Positions 26,539-35,325 of a stretch of 64,000 nt of DNA are shown piece by piece. The position numbers were made by a program, and so were the translations under genes. This DNA is from Streptomyces sp. CC0208 (GTDB lineage: Bacteria > Actinomycetota > Actinomycetes > Streptomycetales > Streptomycetaceae): contig NZ_CP031969.1 in NCBI RefSeq assembly GCF_003443735.1, forward strand, positions 1,240,001 to 1,304,000, in the 5' to 3' direction. Under the pieces are notes generated by a model. That model did not search any database, was not told the origin of the DNA, and saw nothing but the letters and a program-made list of their open reading frames with translations. Each line of letters begins with the position of its first letter. Position 1 is the stretch's first letter.

Positions 26539-27684
26539 TCAGTCGACCGGGACGAGCGGTCCGAACAGCTCGGTGTCCATGCGGTCCAGGGCGAGCTTCA
26601 CCGCGCCGATGAGCGGGGCGTCGTGGCCGAGCGCGGTGGCCCGCAGTTCGACCGCGGGGGTGCGGGCGTCCCGCAGCGCGTCCCGCACCCGGGGCAGCAG
26701 GACGTCGGCCGCGTCCTCAAGACCGCCGCCGAGGACGATGAGTGAGGGGGCGACCGTCCAGGACAGGGTGGTGAGGATCGACGCGATGTTCTCCACGAAC
26801 TCGTCGACCTCGGCGAGCGAGGCGGCGTCACCGTGGCGGGCCGCCTCGAACCGGGCCAGGGCGAGGGCGCGTTGGGCGGGCAGCGGTGAGGTCAGGGCGG
26901 CGACGGGCCGGTCCTCGACGGAGCCGGCCGGCATCGAGCGTGCCTCGACGATCTCGCCCGCGGCCCCGTCGAGCCCGCGGTGCACGGCCCCTCGGATGAG
27001 GATGCCGAGGCCGGTCCGGTTCCCGAGCATCGCCCAGACGACGTTGTCGTGATCGGCGGCCACTCCCCGCCAACGCTCCGCCAGCGCACCGAGGTTGGTG
27101 TCGTTGTCGGCGAACCAGGGCACCGGGACGCGCCGGGCCAGCTCCTCGGGCAGGTGCACGCCCTCCCAGCGCGTGGTGTGCACCAGGCGCCGTACGACCC
27201 CTTCGTCGTCGATGGCACCGCCACCGGCGACGGCCCCGGCGCGCAGCCGGTCCACCGAGCCGCCGGCGTCTTCGAGGGCCTGGAGGACGAGTGCGGCGGC
27301 GTCGTCGAGGGTGGTGCGCGGATCCTTGTAGGCGCGCAGCGGCCGGTGTGCCCGGCCGAGGATGTGGCCGCGCACGTCGGCGACAACGGCGGAGGCGTCG
27401 ACGGTCGTGATGCGTACGGCGGCCAGCAGGGCGTGTTCTGCCCGCAGTTCGTAGCGGCGGGCCGGGCGGCCCGCGCAGCCGTTGTTCGGCACCCGGTCGA
27501 GTTCGGCGACCCAGCCCGCCTCGACGAGCGAGTCCAGGATCAGCTCGATCGTGCGCCGGGACAGACCGGTCTGCCCGGCGAGTTCGGTGAGTTTCCTCGG
27601 TCCCGACGACACGGCCAATGCCCGCAGGATCACGGAGGTGTTGACCCGTCGTACCGCGCTCTGGTTCATGCCGGCCGTCAGCAC
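26539..27684 (-). CDS. ROK-family transcriptional regulator
   Basis: A 381-residue ROK repressor. An N-terminal wHTH (KLTELAGQTGLSRRTIELIL, then LVEAGWVAEL) is fused to a ROK domain (DASAVVADVRGHILG, DNDTNLGALAERW, GAAGEIVEA, APSLIVLGGGLEDAADVLLP). I place the start at GTG 27684, about 7 nt after GGAGG; the frame is open to 27717. It sits inside the importer-oxidase operon, 70 bp after the last permease gene and 30 bp before the GMC gene, so it most likely senses the imported sugar and controls this operon. Confidence 0.87.
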   Translation of the reverse strand: MLTAGMNQSAVRRVNTSVILRALAVSSGPRKLTELAGQTGLSRRTIELILDSLVEAGWVAELDRVPNNGCAGRPARRYELRAEHALLAAVRITTVDASAVVADVRGHILGRAHRPLRAYKDPRTTLDDAAALVLQALEDAGGSVDRLRAGAVAGGGAIDDEGVVRRLVHTTRWEGVHLPEELARRVPVPWFADNDTNLGALAERWRGVAADHDNVVWAMLGNRTGLGILIRGAVHRGLDGAAGEIVEARSMPAGSVEDRPVAALTSPLPAQRALALARFEAARHGDAASLAEVDEFVENIASILTTLSWTVAPSLIVLGGGLEDAADVLLPRVRDALRDARTPAVELRATALGHDAPLIGAVKLALDRMDTELFGPLVPVD

Positions 27685-27754
27685 GGCTCCCCTCCCGTCA
27701 CTGGGTCGTACCGGCACAGGGTGCCGGAGGCGCGTGACTCGTCGCCGGGCGTGC

Positions 27755-28576
27755 TCATCGCAGGCCCGTTCCCGCCACGCCCTGCACGAAGTACCGCTGC
27801 AGGAAGAGGAAGAGCACGAGCACCGGCAGCATCACGACGATCGCTCCGGCGAGGAGCAGGCCGTAGTCGGTGACGTGGGCCGCGGCCTGACTGGTGGCGG
27901 CGAGGCCGACCGGGAGGGTGTAGGTGGACATGCTCTGGGCGACGACCAGCGGCCAGACGAAGTTGTTCCAGGAGTTGAGGAACGACATGATCGTGATCGT
28001 GGCGACGGCGGGACCGGCCAGCGGCAGGAAGATCCTGAAGAAGATCCGGAACTCGCCCGCGCCGTCGATGCGGGCGGCTTCGAGGAGTTCGTCGGGGACC
28101 GACAGGGCGTACTGGCGCATGATGAAGACCGACAGCGGAAGCGCCGCGCCGGGCAGGGCGATTCCGGCGAGGGTGTCCGCGAGCCCCAGGTCGACCGTGA
28201 TCACGAACTGGGTGACGAACACCGCGGTGAACGGCACCATCATCGCCGCCATGACCGCGCCGAACGCGAGCCTGCGCCCGGCGAAGTCGAGCTTGGCGAG
28301 CGCGTAGCCGGCGGCCGACGCCGCCACGATGTTCCCCGTGACCACGATCAGCGCGACGACGACGCTGTTGACCACGAACCGGCCGAAGCCCTGGGTCTCG
28401 AAGAGCCGGGTGAAGTTGCCGAAGGTGAGGTGGTGCGGGAGCAGAGCCCCGGGGTCGGAGCGGATCTCGTCCAGGCTGCGCAGCGATCCGCTCACACCCC
28501 ATGCGAAGGGCAGCATGGTGAGCAGGGCGCACAGCACCAGGGCGGCGTACATCACGGGGCGGGCGGTACGGCTCAT
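27755..28576 (-). CDS. CUT1 sugar ABC transporter permease (MalG-like)
   Basis: A 273-residue, six-helix permease. The EAA loop for ATPase contact is DELLEAARIDGAGEFRIFFR. The C-terminus LFLFLQRYFVQGVAGTGLR is typical of MalG-type subunits. The start overlaps the stop of the previous permease gene (ATGA). No ATPase gene is in the cluster, so the shared MsiK-type ATPase presumably drives it. Confidence 0.9.
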   Translation of the reverse strand: MSRTARPVMYAALVLCALLTMLPFAWGVSGSLRSLDEIRSDPGALLPHHLTFGNFTRLFETQGFGRFVVNSVVVALIVVTGNIVAASAAGYALAKLDFAGRRLAFGAVMAAMMVPFTAVFVTQFVITVDLGLADTLAGIALPGAALPLSVFIMRQYALSVPDELLEAARIDGAGEFRIFFRIFLPLAGPAVATITIMSFLNSWNNFVWPLVVAQSMSTYTLPVGLAATSQAAAHVTDYGLLLAGAIVVMLPVLVLFLFLQRYFVQGVAGTGLR

Positions 28577-29514
28577 GTGCGGGACCTCAGCAGCCGGAAC
28601 TGGACGACGCTCACCACGGTCACCAGCGCGAGCGTCACGAAGGACGCCGCCGAGGACATCCCGAACTCGCCCGCCCCGAACTGGCGGTAGGTGTACAGCG
28701 CGACCGACTCGGTGGAGCCGAGCGGGCCGCCGCCGGTGAGGAGGTAGGGCTCGTCGAAGACCTGGAGGTAGAAGACGGTCAGCAGGACGGAGACCATGAG
28801 GGTGGTGGGCAGCAGCAACGGCAGGGTGATGTACCGGAGTTGGCGCCACCGGCCGGCCCCGTCCAGGGCGGCGGCCTCGTACACGTCCCGCGGGACGGCC
28901 TGGAGACCGGCGAGGAACAGCACCATCGCGATACCGAAGTTGCGCCAGACGCCGAGCAGGATGACCACCGGCATGGCCAGGTTCGGGTCGTCCAGCCAGT
29001 TCGGTCCGGCGAACCCCACCGCCCCGAGCAGCTTGTTCACGGTGCCGTCCATGTGAAAGGCGTACTGCCAGATCAGCGCGACGGCGACGACGTTCGTGAC
29101 GACGGGCGCGAAGAAGACGGTGCGCAGGACACCGCGCAGCCGGCTGATGCCGGAGTTCAGCGCGAGGGCCAGCGTGAAGCCGATGCCCATCGTCAGGGGC
29201 ACGCCCACGGCCACGAAGAGGGCGGTGTTGAGGATGTCCCGTACGAAGGTCTCGTCCTGGAACAGCCGGAGGTAGTTCTCGACTCCGGTGAAGTCGACGG
29301 CGAACGGGGTGCGCAGGTCGGCACCGCGGATGTCGGTGAGGCTCAGGGCGAGGGCGGCGACGGTGGGGATCGCCGTGTAGACCAGGAAGACGAGGGCGAA
29401 CGGGGCGAGGAACAACCAGGCGACGGCGGCGCGGCGGGCTCGGGACGCCCTGCGTGCGGCCGTCTTCGGTACGGCCGTGGCCTTCCCGGCGGCCGGTACG
29501 GCGCTCGCGGTCAT
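28573..29514 (-). CDS. CUT1 sugar ABC transporter permease (MalF/UgpA-like)
   Basis: A 313-residue permease with a basic, Ala-rich N-terminal tail and six helices. The EAA loop is RDVYEAAALDGAGRWRQLRY and is followed by the family's TVFYLQVFDEPYLLTGGGPL segment. It pairs with the MalG-like subunit encoded next. Start and stop overlap both neighbours by four bases (ATGA). Confidence 0.9.
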   Translation of the reverse strand: MTASAVPAAGKATAVPKTAARRASRARRAAVAWLFLAPFALVFLVYTAIPTVAALALSLTDIRGADLRTPFAVDFTGVENYLRLFQDETFVRDILNTALFVAVGVPLTMGIGFTLALALNSGISRLRGVLRTVFFAPVVTNVVAVALIWQYAFHMDGTVNKLLGAVGFAGPNWLDDPNLAMPVVILLGVWRNFGIAMVLFLAGLQAVPRDVYEAAALDGAGRWRQLRYITLPLLLPTTLMVSVLLTVFYLQVFDEPYLLTGGGPLGSTESVALYTYRQFGAGEFGMSSAASFVTLALVTVVSVVQFRLLRSRT

Positions 29515-30812
29515 CGTTTCGTGCCCGTGCCGACGCTCTCGGCGTACGCCTGGATGTTCGCGGCGGCCTTCGCAGCGGTCTCCTTGCCCTTGGCGACGGC
29601 CTCCATCTCCTTGCCCAGCCGGGTCGCGACCTGCTGCCAGGTGCTGACCTGCGGGAACGCCCGCGTGTTCTTGAGCTGGGCGAGAAAGGCGGCCATGAGC
29701 GGCTGCCCCTTGATGGCCGGGTCGTCCCAGGCGGAGATGACGGCCGGCAGCGAGCTGTACGCCTTGTACTGCGCGACCTGGGTGGCGGGCTTGGCCAGAT
29801 ACCGGACGAGCTTCCAGGCGGCGTCCGCGTTGGCGCTGTCGGCGAGGACGCCCCAGGTGCCGCCCGCGGAGAAGGACACGCTGCCCGACGCTCCGGCGGG
29901 CAGCGGAGCGGTGGCGACATGGGAGGCGGTCCAGCCGCTCTTCTTGGCGGCGGTGTCGAGCTGGCCGATGACCCACGGCCCGGTGATCATGCTCGCGGTC
30001 TTGCCGGAGACGAAGTACGGCTGTGCGTCGAGGAAGGTCGGCCCACTGGTGTCGGCGGTCCCCGAGGTGAAGAAGGACGCGTTGTACGTCAGCGCGTCGA
30101 CCATCTGGGGCGTGTTGAGGTTCCACTTGCCGGCGGAGGTGACGAGTGACCCTCCGGCCTGCCAGGCGTACATGGCGACGTCCTGGCCGTTGAAGATGTC
30201 CCACCCGATGTCGGCCCCGAGCGCGTGGCCCGCACCGGCACCCTGGAGGGCCTTGAGGAAGGGCTCCATGCCGGCCCACGTGGTCGGCGCCTCGACGCCC
30301 GCCTTCTTGGCCAGATCCGATCGGTAGACGAGCGCGTACGTGTACGCGTACCAGGGCACCGTGTAGGCCACGTCGTCCGCGACCCCGGCGTCCCAAAGGC
30401 TCTTGAAGAAGCTGTTCGGATCCACCAGGCCGTCCGGCACGGGCCGCAGGGTCGACGAGTCCAGGAACTGTGCCTGCGACTCGGGGAAGAACTGGGCGAC
30501 GTCCGGTCCCTTGCCCGCCGCGATCGCCGCCTGGAGCTTGGTGTAGTACTCCGCGTTCGGGATCAGCGTGGTCTTCACGACCAGGCCGGGATTGGCGGAC
30601 TTGAACGGCTTGACGACCGTGCCGAGCACGTCGGCGTCGCCCTGGGCGGCCCAGACGTTCAGGGTGCCGGTGGCCGGGGACGCGTCGACCTTCTCGGCGG
30701 TGCCGGCGGCGGCCGCGGTGTCGTGGCGCCCGCAGCCGGTCAGGGGAAGCGCGCTGCCGGCGGCCAGGCCGGCGGTCAGCCGCAGGGCGGCGCGGCGGGA
30801 GATGTTGGGCAC
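29511..30812 (-). CDS. Sugar ABC transporter substrate-binding lipoprotein (CUT1)
   Basis: A 433-residue extracytoplasmic binding protein of the MalE type. The N-terminus has twin arginines (NISRRAALRLTAG) and a lipobox LTGCG near residue 26. Its mature domain has TLNVWAAQGDADV and later YFVSGKTASMITGPWVIGQL. The start is GTG 30812 with AGGAG upstream. It is the first gene of the importer-ROK-GMC-deaminase-isomerase operon. The substrate is unknown, though the downstream enzymes suggest a glycoside. Confidence 0.9.
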   Translation of the reverse strand: MPNISRRAALRLTAGLAAGSALPLTGCGRHDTAAAAGTAEKVDASPATGTLNVWAAQGDADVLGTVVKPFKSANPGLVVKTTLIPNAEYYTKLQAAIAAGKGPDVAQFFPESQAQFLDSSTLRPVPDGLVDPNSFFKSLWDAGVADDVAYTVPWYAYTYALVYRSDLAKKAGVEAPTTWAGMEPFLKALQGAGAGHALGADIGWDIFNGQDVAMYAWQAGGSLVTSAGKWNLNTPQMVDALTYNASFFTSGTADTSGPTFLDAQPYFVSGKTASMITGPWVIGQLDTAAKKSGWTASHVATAPLPAGASGSVSFSAGGTWGVLADSANADAAWKLVRYLAKPATQVAQYKAYSSLPAVISAWDDPAIKGQPLMAAFLAQLKNTRAFPQVSTWQQVATRLGKEMEAVAKGKETAAKAAANIQAYAESVGTGTKR

Positions 30813-30923
30813 GGAGGACTCCTGTCACACGAGGTGCCTCACGGGGGCGGAGGTCAGTGACGTGATGTGCCCAGACGCTATGAACCGCGTGTTTCGGCCA
30901 CGTGGCGGTCCTCGCGCTGAATA

Positions 30924-30945
30924 ATTTCGGAACTTGTAGCGAAAT
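30924..30945. promoter_or_regulatory. Candidate operator upstream of the importer-oxidase operon
   Basis: ATTTCG (30924-30929) and CGAAAT (30940-30945) form an inverted repeat with a 10-bp spacer in a short AT-rich patch. It lies 112 bp before the binding-protein start and overlaps the likely promoter (TATTCA on the minus strand as a possible -10). The ROK regulator in the operon is the natural candidate to bind it. Confidence 0.4.
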
Positions 30946-30982
30946 CGGCTGGGGGTGTCGACCGCGCCTCGATGCCGGCGTC

Positions 30983-31022
30983 CGACGGGCGACGACGGGC
31001 GCCGGTCCGTCGTCGCCCGTCG
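30983..31022. terminator. Strong hairpin after the first fucosidase gene
   Basis: CGACGGGCGACGACGG (30983-30998) pairs perfectly over 16 bp with 31007-31022 around an 8-nt loop. It starts 12 bp past the fucosidase stop in the direction of transcription. It should separate fucosidase transcription from the importer operon downstream. Confidence 0.78.
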
Positions 31023-31034
31023 TCGGGATCCTCC

Positions 31035-32990
31035 TCACACGGCGATGATCTGCCACTGCTCCTCGGGCGCGCGGCTGTAGGTGAACTGGTTGATGTTGGC
31101 GCCGTCGGCGGTCGAGCCCCCGTCGACGTTGAGGGACAGCCCGCTGAACCGGTTGGTGAGGTAGTAGTAGCCATCGCCCGTGGGCGTGACCGCCCAGTGC
31201 TGCTGGGGAACGTTGTTGTCGGCGTAGATCGCGACGTTTCCGCCGTCCACCCGCGAGAGTCCGGCCACCTCCATCAGCTTGCCGCTGTTCACGTTCTTGA
31301 TCTCGTAGTAGCCGTCGCCGGTGGAGGCGAAGGTCCACTTCTGCGCGGTGTTGTTCAGCCACGGCCACTGCTGGATGTTGGTGCCGTTGGCGGTGCCGAA
31401 GTTGAACACGTCGACGACCTTGCCGCTCTTGCGGTTGACGATGCGGTAGACCGTGCCGTCCCCCGGGAGGACTCTTGACACCAGAGCCGGCTTGGCGGTC
31501 CGGCCACCGATGTGGAGGCCGCCGATGTTGGCGTAGCCGCCCGTGGCAGCGTTGGCCTGGAGCCGTACGAAGCCCACGTTCCGGGCGGGCCATTCGGCCA
31601 CCTTGGTGGCGCGGTCGCCGGCCCAGGTGCCGGTGGCGACCTGGGTGAAGTTCGTGCCGTCGGTGCTGGTGGAGATGGTGTAAGAGGTGATGTCCCCGTC
31701 GGTGGTGTTGCTGCGGTTCCACTGCTTGGGCAGGTACTCCAGGGTGGAGACGTTGCTCCACACCCCGCCCAGGTCGACCGTGATCGAGTGGGGCAGGGCC
31801 GGGGACAGGCCCCAAGTGGACCAGCAGGTCTCGTAGTTCCTGTCGCTCAGTCCGTCGATGGCGTTGAGGGGTCCCTCGCCGGTGCGGAATGCGGTCGCAT
31901 AGGCGCTGACCGGTGTGACGGGGTGCTCGGCGCGCAGCATCTGCGCCGGCAGTGGCGGGCGGGAGGTGTCGGGGTTCCAGGCCGCGCCGACTTCGGCGAG
32001 CCGGTTGACGATGTTGGTGTCGAGCCTGCCGTTCCGGTTGGGCGGGCAGTTCAGGATGAAGGAGGTGTACTTCGGTTCCAGGTCCGCCAGATGGGAGAGA
32101 ATCGCGTCCTTGCTCATCAGGCTCTCGGTCGGCGTGGCCGGATGCCAGAACCAACCGTTGCTGATCGTCTGCCCCTGTGTGGCGGCGTAGGTGTTTCCGG
32201 CGGGCGCGCTGACGCCCAGCGGCTCCTCGAAATAGATCGCGTCACCGAGGAACGGCACTGACAGCGCACCGTGGTCGATCATGACGATGTCCGGCTGGAG
32301 CGACTTCACATGCTCGCGGATCCGCTGGTAGGAGACGGCCTGCTGGCCCATCTGCCACGCGTAGCCGTCGGTGATGAAGAGGTCGACAGTGCCGTAGTTG
32401 GTCAGCAGTTCGGTGATCTGGCCGAGGATGAAGGTCATGTCGCCGGGCTGGATGGCATCCGTGGTGTCGAGCCCGGACACCTTGTGCCGGCTCTCCCACG
32501 CCTCGACGCCGAAGGTGCGGTCCCATATCGAGTAGTAGAGTCCGACCTTCAGTCCCTTGGCCCGGAAAGCGTCGCAGTACGCCTTCACCACGTCCTGCTT
32601 GTAGGAGCTGTTGGCGACGTTCTGGGTGCCGTAGGCGCTCGGCCACAGGGCGAAGCCGTCGTGGTGCTTGGTCGTCAGGATGCCGTAGCTCATCCTGGCC
32701 GCAGCGGCGGCGTCCGCCCACTGGGCACAGTCCACGGCCGTGGGGGCGAACAGAGCGGGGTTCTGGTTCGGCGCCGCCCACTCCTCGTTGGTGAAGGTGC
32801 CGAGGTTGAAGTGGTTGAACATGCCGAACCGCATGTCGACGAGCTTGCTGAGGTTGGTCTGCAGGTCCGCGGCGGCCGCCTCAGGGAGCAGGCGGGAGAA
32901 GCCGGGGAGCACGGGCAGCGCGCTCGCGGCCACAGCGGCGCCCGCGGCGCTCAGCAGGGTGCGACGGGACAGTCTTCTCTCTGATGACAT
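31035..32990 (-). CDS. Secreted GH29 alpha-L-fucosidase with F5/8-type and ricin-type binding modules
   Basis: A 651-residue exported glycosidase. Tat-like signal RRLSRRTLLSAAGAAV is followed by a cleavable hydrophobic stretch. Residues about 48-385 are the GH29 catalytic barrel (MRFGMFNHFNLGTFTNEEW, ILTTKHHDGFALWPS, Asp nucleophile candidate in VDLFITDGYAW). The NHFNLGTFTNEEW type resembles the GH29-B group, which prefers alpha-1,3/1,4-linked fucose. A discoidin/F5-8 module (about 400-510, with NYETCWSTWG and TVDLGGVWSNVS) and a ricin-type beta-trefoil (about 520-651, with the QQW, QKW and EEQW repeats) follow. It releases L-fucose (or L-galactose) outside the cell. Confidence 0.88.
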   Translation of the reverse strand: MSSERRLSRRTLLSAAGAAVAASALPVLPGFSRLLPEAAAADLQTNLSKLVDMRFGMFNHFNLGTFTNEEWAAPNQNPALFAPTAVDCAQWADAAAAARMSYGILTTKHHDGFALWPSAYGTQNVANSSYKQDVVKAYCDAFRAKGLKVGLYYSIWDRTFGVEAWESRHKVSGLDTTDAIQPGDMTFILGQITELLTNYGTVDLFITDGYAWQMGQQAVSYQRIREHVKSLQPDIVMIDHGALSVPFLGDAIYFEEPLGVSAPAGNTYAATQGQTISNGWFWHPATPTESLMSKDAILSHLADLEPKYTSFILNCPPNRNGRLDTNIVNRLAEVGAAWNPDTSRPPLPAQMLRAEHPVTPVSAYATAFRTGEGPLNAIDGLSDRNYETCWSTWGLSPALPHSITVDLGGVWSNVSTLEYLPKQWNRSNTTDGDITSYTISTSTDGTNFTQVATGTWAGDRATKVAEWPARNVGFVRLQANAATGGYANIGGLHIGGRTAKPALVSRVLPGDGTVYRIVNRKSGKVVDVFNFGTANGTNIQQWPWLNNTAQKWTFASTGDGYYEIKNVNSGKLMEVAGLSRVDGGNVAIYADNNVPQQHWAVTPTGDGYYYLTNRFSGLSLNVDGGSTADGANINQFTYSRAPEEQWQIIAV

Positions 32991-33035
32991 GGGTGTACTC
33001 CCGGTCGGGTGGCTGTGATGTGTGAGGTGGTGGAG

Positions 33036-33067
33036 GCGGCGGGCAGGCCCGAAGGCGCGCCCGCCGC
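33036..33067. terminator. Hairpin between the two fucosidase genes
   Basis: GCGGCGGGC (33036-33044) pairs perfectly with GCCCGCCGC (33059-33067) around a 14-nt loop. It lies 27 bp past the stop of the upstream fucosidase gene and 46 bp before the start of the next one. It may attenuate read-through between the two genes. Confidence 0.45.
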
Positions 33068-33093
33068 GGCCGCCGCTCAGGACGGAGCGGGAC

Positions 33094-35325
33094 TCACAGG
33101 GCGGTGAAGGTCCACTGCAGGTTGGTGCTGCTGCCGTAGGTCCACTGCTTGGTGATCGAGCCCGAGGTGACGTTGCCACCGCCGTCGAGGACCAGGCCGG
33201 TGGTGCGGTTGGCGATCGTGTAGCTGTTGCCGCCCCGGGAGGTGATCTTCCACTGCTGGTTGGGGCCGCCGTTCCAGGGCGCCTGCTGGGCCGGGGAGCC
33301 GTCGGCGGTGTTGCCCCAGCCGTCGGCGACCATGCCGTTGGTGCGGTTGACCAGCTTGTAGTAACCGCCGCCCACGTCGACCGCCTGCCACTGGAGGTTG
33401 TTGCTGGAGTCCCAGCTCCACTGCTTGAGGTTGGATCCGGAGGCGACGTTGCCGCCGCTGTCCAGGGCGAGGCCGTCGGTGACGTTGGTGATCCGGAAGT
33501 ACCTCGACGGGTTGAACTGGACCCTGAGCGAGGTGATCTGGTCGTTGTTGCCGGTGACCCTGAGGTCGGGGTTGTCGGCCGTGAAGGTCCAGGCGGTGCC
33601 GGTGAAGTTGTCGCCGGAGTAGCCGATCACCTGGTAGCCGGGGGCCGGACGCAGGCTGGAGATGGTGCGGGTGCCCAGTCCGGCCGCGCTCAGGTCGGCC
33701 GCGGTGTGGTCGCCGACGGGCAACGGGGCCGAGCCGCCGGTGTAGTTGACGTCCGTGAAGGCGGCGGCGCCGGCGAGCGGCAGCAGGGTCGGGATGGTGC
33801 CGGAGAAGGCCAGCTTCAGGACGTAGGCGCCCGCGCTGTACGGCGCCGAGGAGGGCAGGGTGACCGTGAGGCCGGAGGAGGTCTGCGTGGGCGCGGGCAG
33901 GTCGATGTAGGTGCCGGCGGTGGAGCCGAGCAGCTTCACCGAGGTCAGCGAGGAGAGGTTGACGCGGTCCGAGCTGAGCGTCTTGATCGTGACCGAGCTG
34001 CCGGGCCAGCCCAGGACGGTGGCGTACAGGACGTTGCCCGCCTTGTTGCGGGTGAAGCGGATGTCCTGCGCGGTGCCGGCCGTCGGCGTGGTGAAGGCGC
34101 CGCCGCCCATCTTCGTCGGGCCTTCGCCGTACACGGTCCAGGCGCGGGTCGAGTACACCGACTCGCCGAAGCGCTTCAGGTAGTCACCCATGCCGAGAAG
34201 GATGTCCTTCTGCGCCTGGGGGATGGTGCCGTCGGCCATCGGCGCGATGTTCAGCAGCACGTTGCCGTTCTTGCTGACCCGGTCGAGGAACGAGTGAAGC
34301 ATCTGCTGGCTGCTGTAGTAGCCGATGCCCTGCGTGTAGCACCAGCTGGAGCTGGAGATGCTGTCGTCGGTCAGCCAGTACGGGCTGGTGAGGTCGCCCG
34401 GCCCGCCGCGCTCGTAGTCGAAGACCTCGCCCTTGCCGTTGAAGCCGTCCTTGTAGGTGGCGACGACCTCACGGCCCCAGGCGTTGGCCTGGTTGTAGTA
34501 GTAGGACAGGAAGTTCAGGCGCTGCGTCTCGTCGACCGCGTCCAGTTTGAAGTCCTGCCACAGGATGTCCGGTTGCGCGAGGTCGATGACTTCCTTGAGC
34601 TTGTCGTACCAGAGCTGGTTCTCCGCGGCCGCACCGAGCTGACCGTAGAGCTTCTTGAGGCTGGGGTCGCTCTGGGCGGGGGCGAACTCGTAGAAGCCGT
34701 TGTAGTGGTACGCGTGGTGCATGGCGACCAGCAGCTTGAGGCCCTTGGCCCGGATCGCCGTGGTGAACAGCTGCAGCAGGTTGAGCTTCGGGCCCTTGGC
34801 GACCGAGTTCCACTCGTTGACCTGGCTGTTCCACATGGAGAAGCCGTCGTGGTGCTCGGCGACCGGCCCCGCGAACCTCGCGCCCGCGTCGACGAAGAGC
34901 TGCGCCCACTCGTCGGGGTCGAAGTTCCCGCCGGCCGACTTCAGCTTGGGCGCGAACTGCACGAAGTTGCCCGCCAGGTCCTTCGCCCCGTTGATGAAGT
35001 TGTGGTACGGCCATGCCGAGGGCTGGCCGTAGGTCGCGATGTGGTGCTGGTTGACGCTGTCGCCCGCCTGATACATGGTCCGCGGATACCACTCGTTGCC
35101 GAAGGCGGGAACGCTGAAGACGCCCCAGTGGAAGTAGATCCCGAACTTCGCGTCCTGGAACCACTCCGGAGCCGGCGGGTGCTGATCGACCGAGTTCCAG
35201 TCGGGTGTGTAGGTGCTCGGTGCCGCCTGGGCGACCCCGGCGCCCAGGCCGCCCCCGGCTATGGCTGCCGCCGCCACACAGGTGGCGGCGGACAGGAACT
35301 GGCGTCTGTTGAGCGAACGCGACAT
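33094..35325 (-). CDS. Secreted GH29 alpha-L-fucosidase with ricin-type binding domain
   Basis: A 743-residue exported glycosidase. The Tat signal is LNRRQFLSAATCVAAAA. The catalytic domain (about 40-360) has the classic fucosidase start PEWFQDAKFGIYFHWGVFSV, GPVAEHHDGFSMWNS, the candidate Asp nucleophile in PDILWQDFK and a candidate acid/base Glu in VFDYERGGPGD. A C-terminal beta domain to about residue 500, a linker domain and a ricin-type beta-trefoil (about 610-743, QW repeats LKQWSWD, NQQWKI, TKQWTYG) follow. It is the GH29-A-like partner of the neighbouring fucosidase and is divergent from the uptake/catabolic operon. Confidence 0.9.
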   Translation of the reverse strand: MSRSLNRRQFLSAATCVAAAAIAGGGLGAGVAQAAPSTYTPDWNSVDQHPPAPEWFQDAKFGIYFHWGVFSVPAFGNEWYPRTMYQAGDSVNQHHIATYGQPSAWPYHNFINGAKDLAGNFVQFAPKLKSAGGNFDPDEWAQLFVDAGARFAGPVAEHHDGFSMWNSQVNEWNSVAKGPKLNLLQLFTTAIRAKGLKLLVAMHHAYHYNGFYEFAPAQSDPSLKKLYGQLGAAAENQLWYDKLKEVIDLAQPDILWQDFKLDAVDETQRLNFLSYYYNQANAWGREVVATYKDGFNGKGEVFDYERGGPGDLTSPYWLTDDSISSSSWCYTQGIGYYSSQQMLHSFLDRVSKNGNVLLNIAPMADGTIPQAQKDILLGMGDYLKRFGESVYSTRAWTVYGEGPTKMGGGAFTTPTAGTAQDIRFTRNKAGNVLYATVLGWPGSSVTIKTLSSDRVNLSSLTSVKLLGSTAGTYIDLPAPTQTSSGLTVTLPSSAPYSAGAYVLKLAFSGTIPTLLPLAGAAAFTDVNYTGGSAPLPVGDHTAADLSAAGLGTRTISSLRPAPGYQVIGYSGDNFTGTAWTFTADNPDLRVTGNNDQITSLRVQFNPSRYFRITNVTDGLALDSGGNVASGSNLKQWSWDSSNNLQWQAVDVGGGYYKLVNRTNGMVADGWGNTADGSPAQQAPWNGGPNQQWKITSRGGNSYTIANRTTGLVLDGGGNVTSGSITKQWTYGSSTNLQWTFTAL

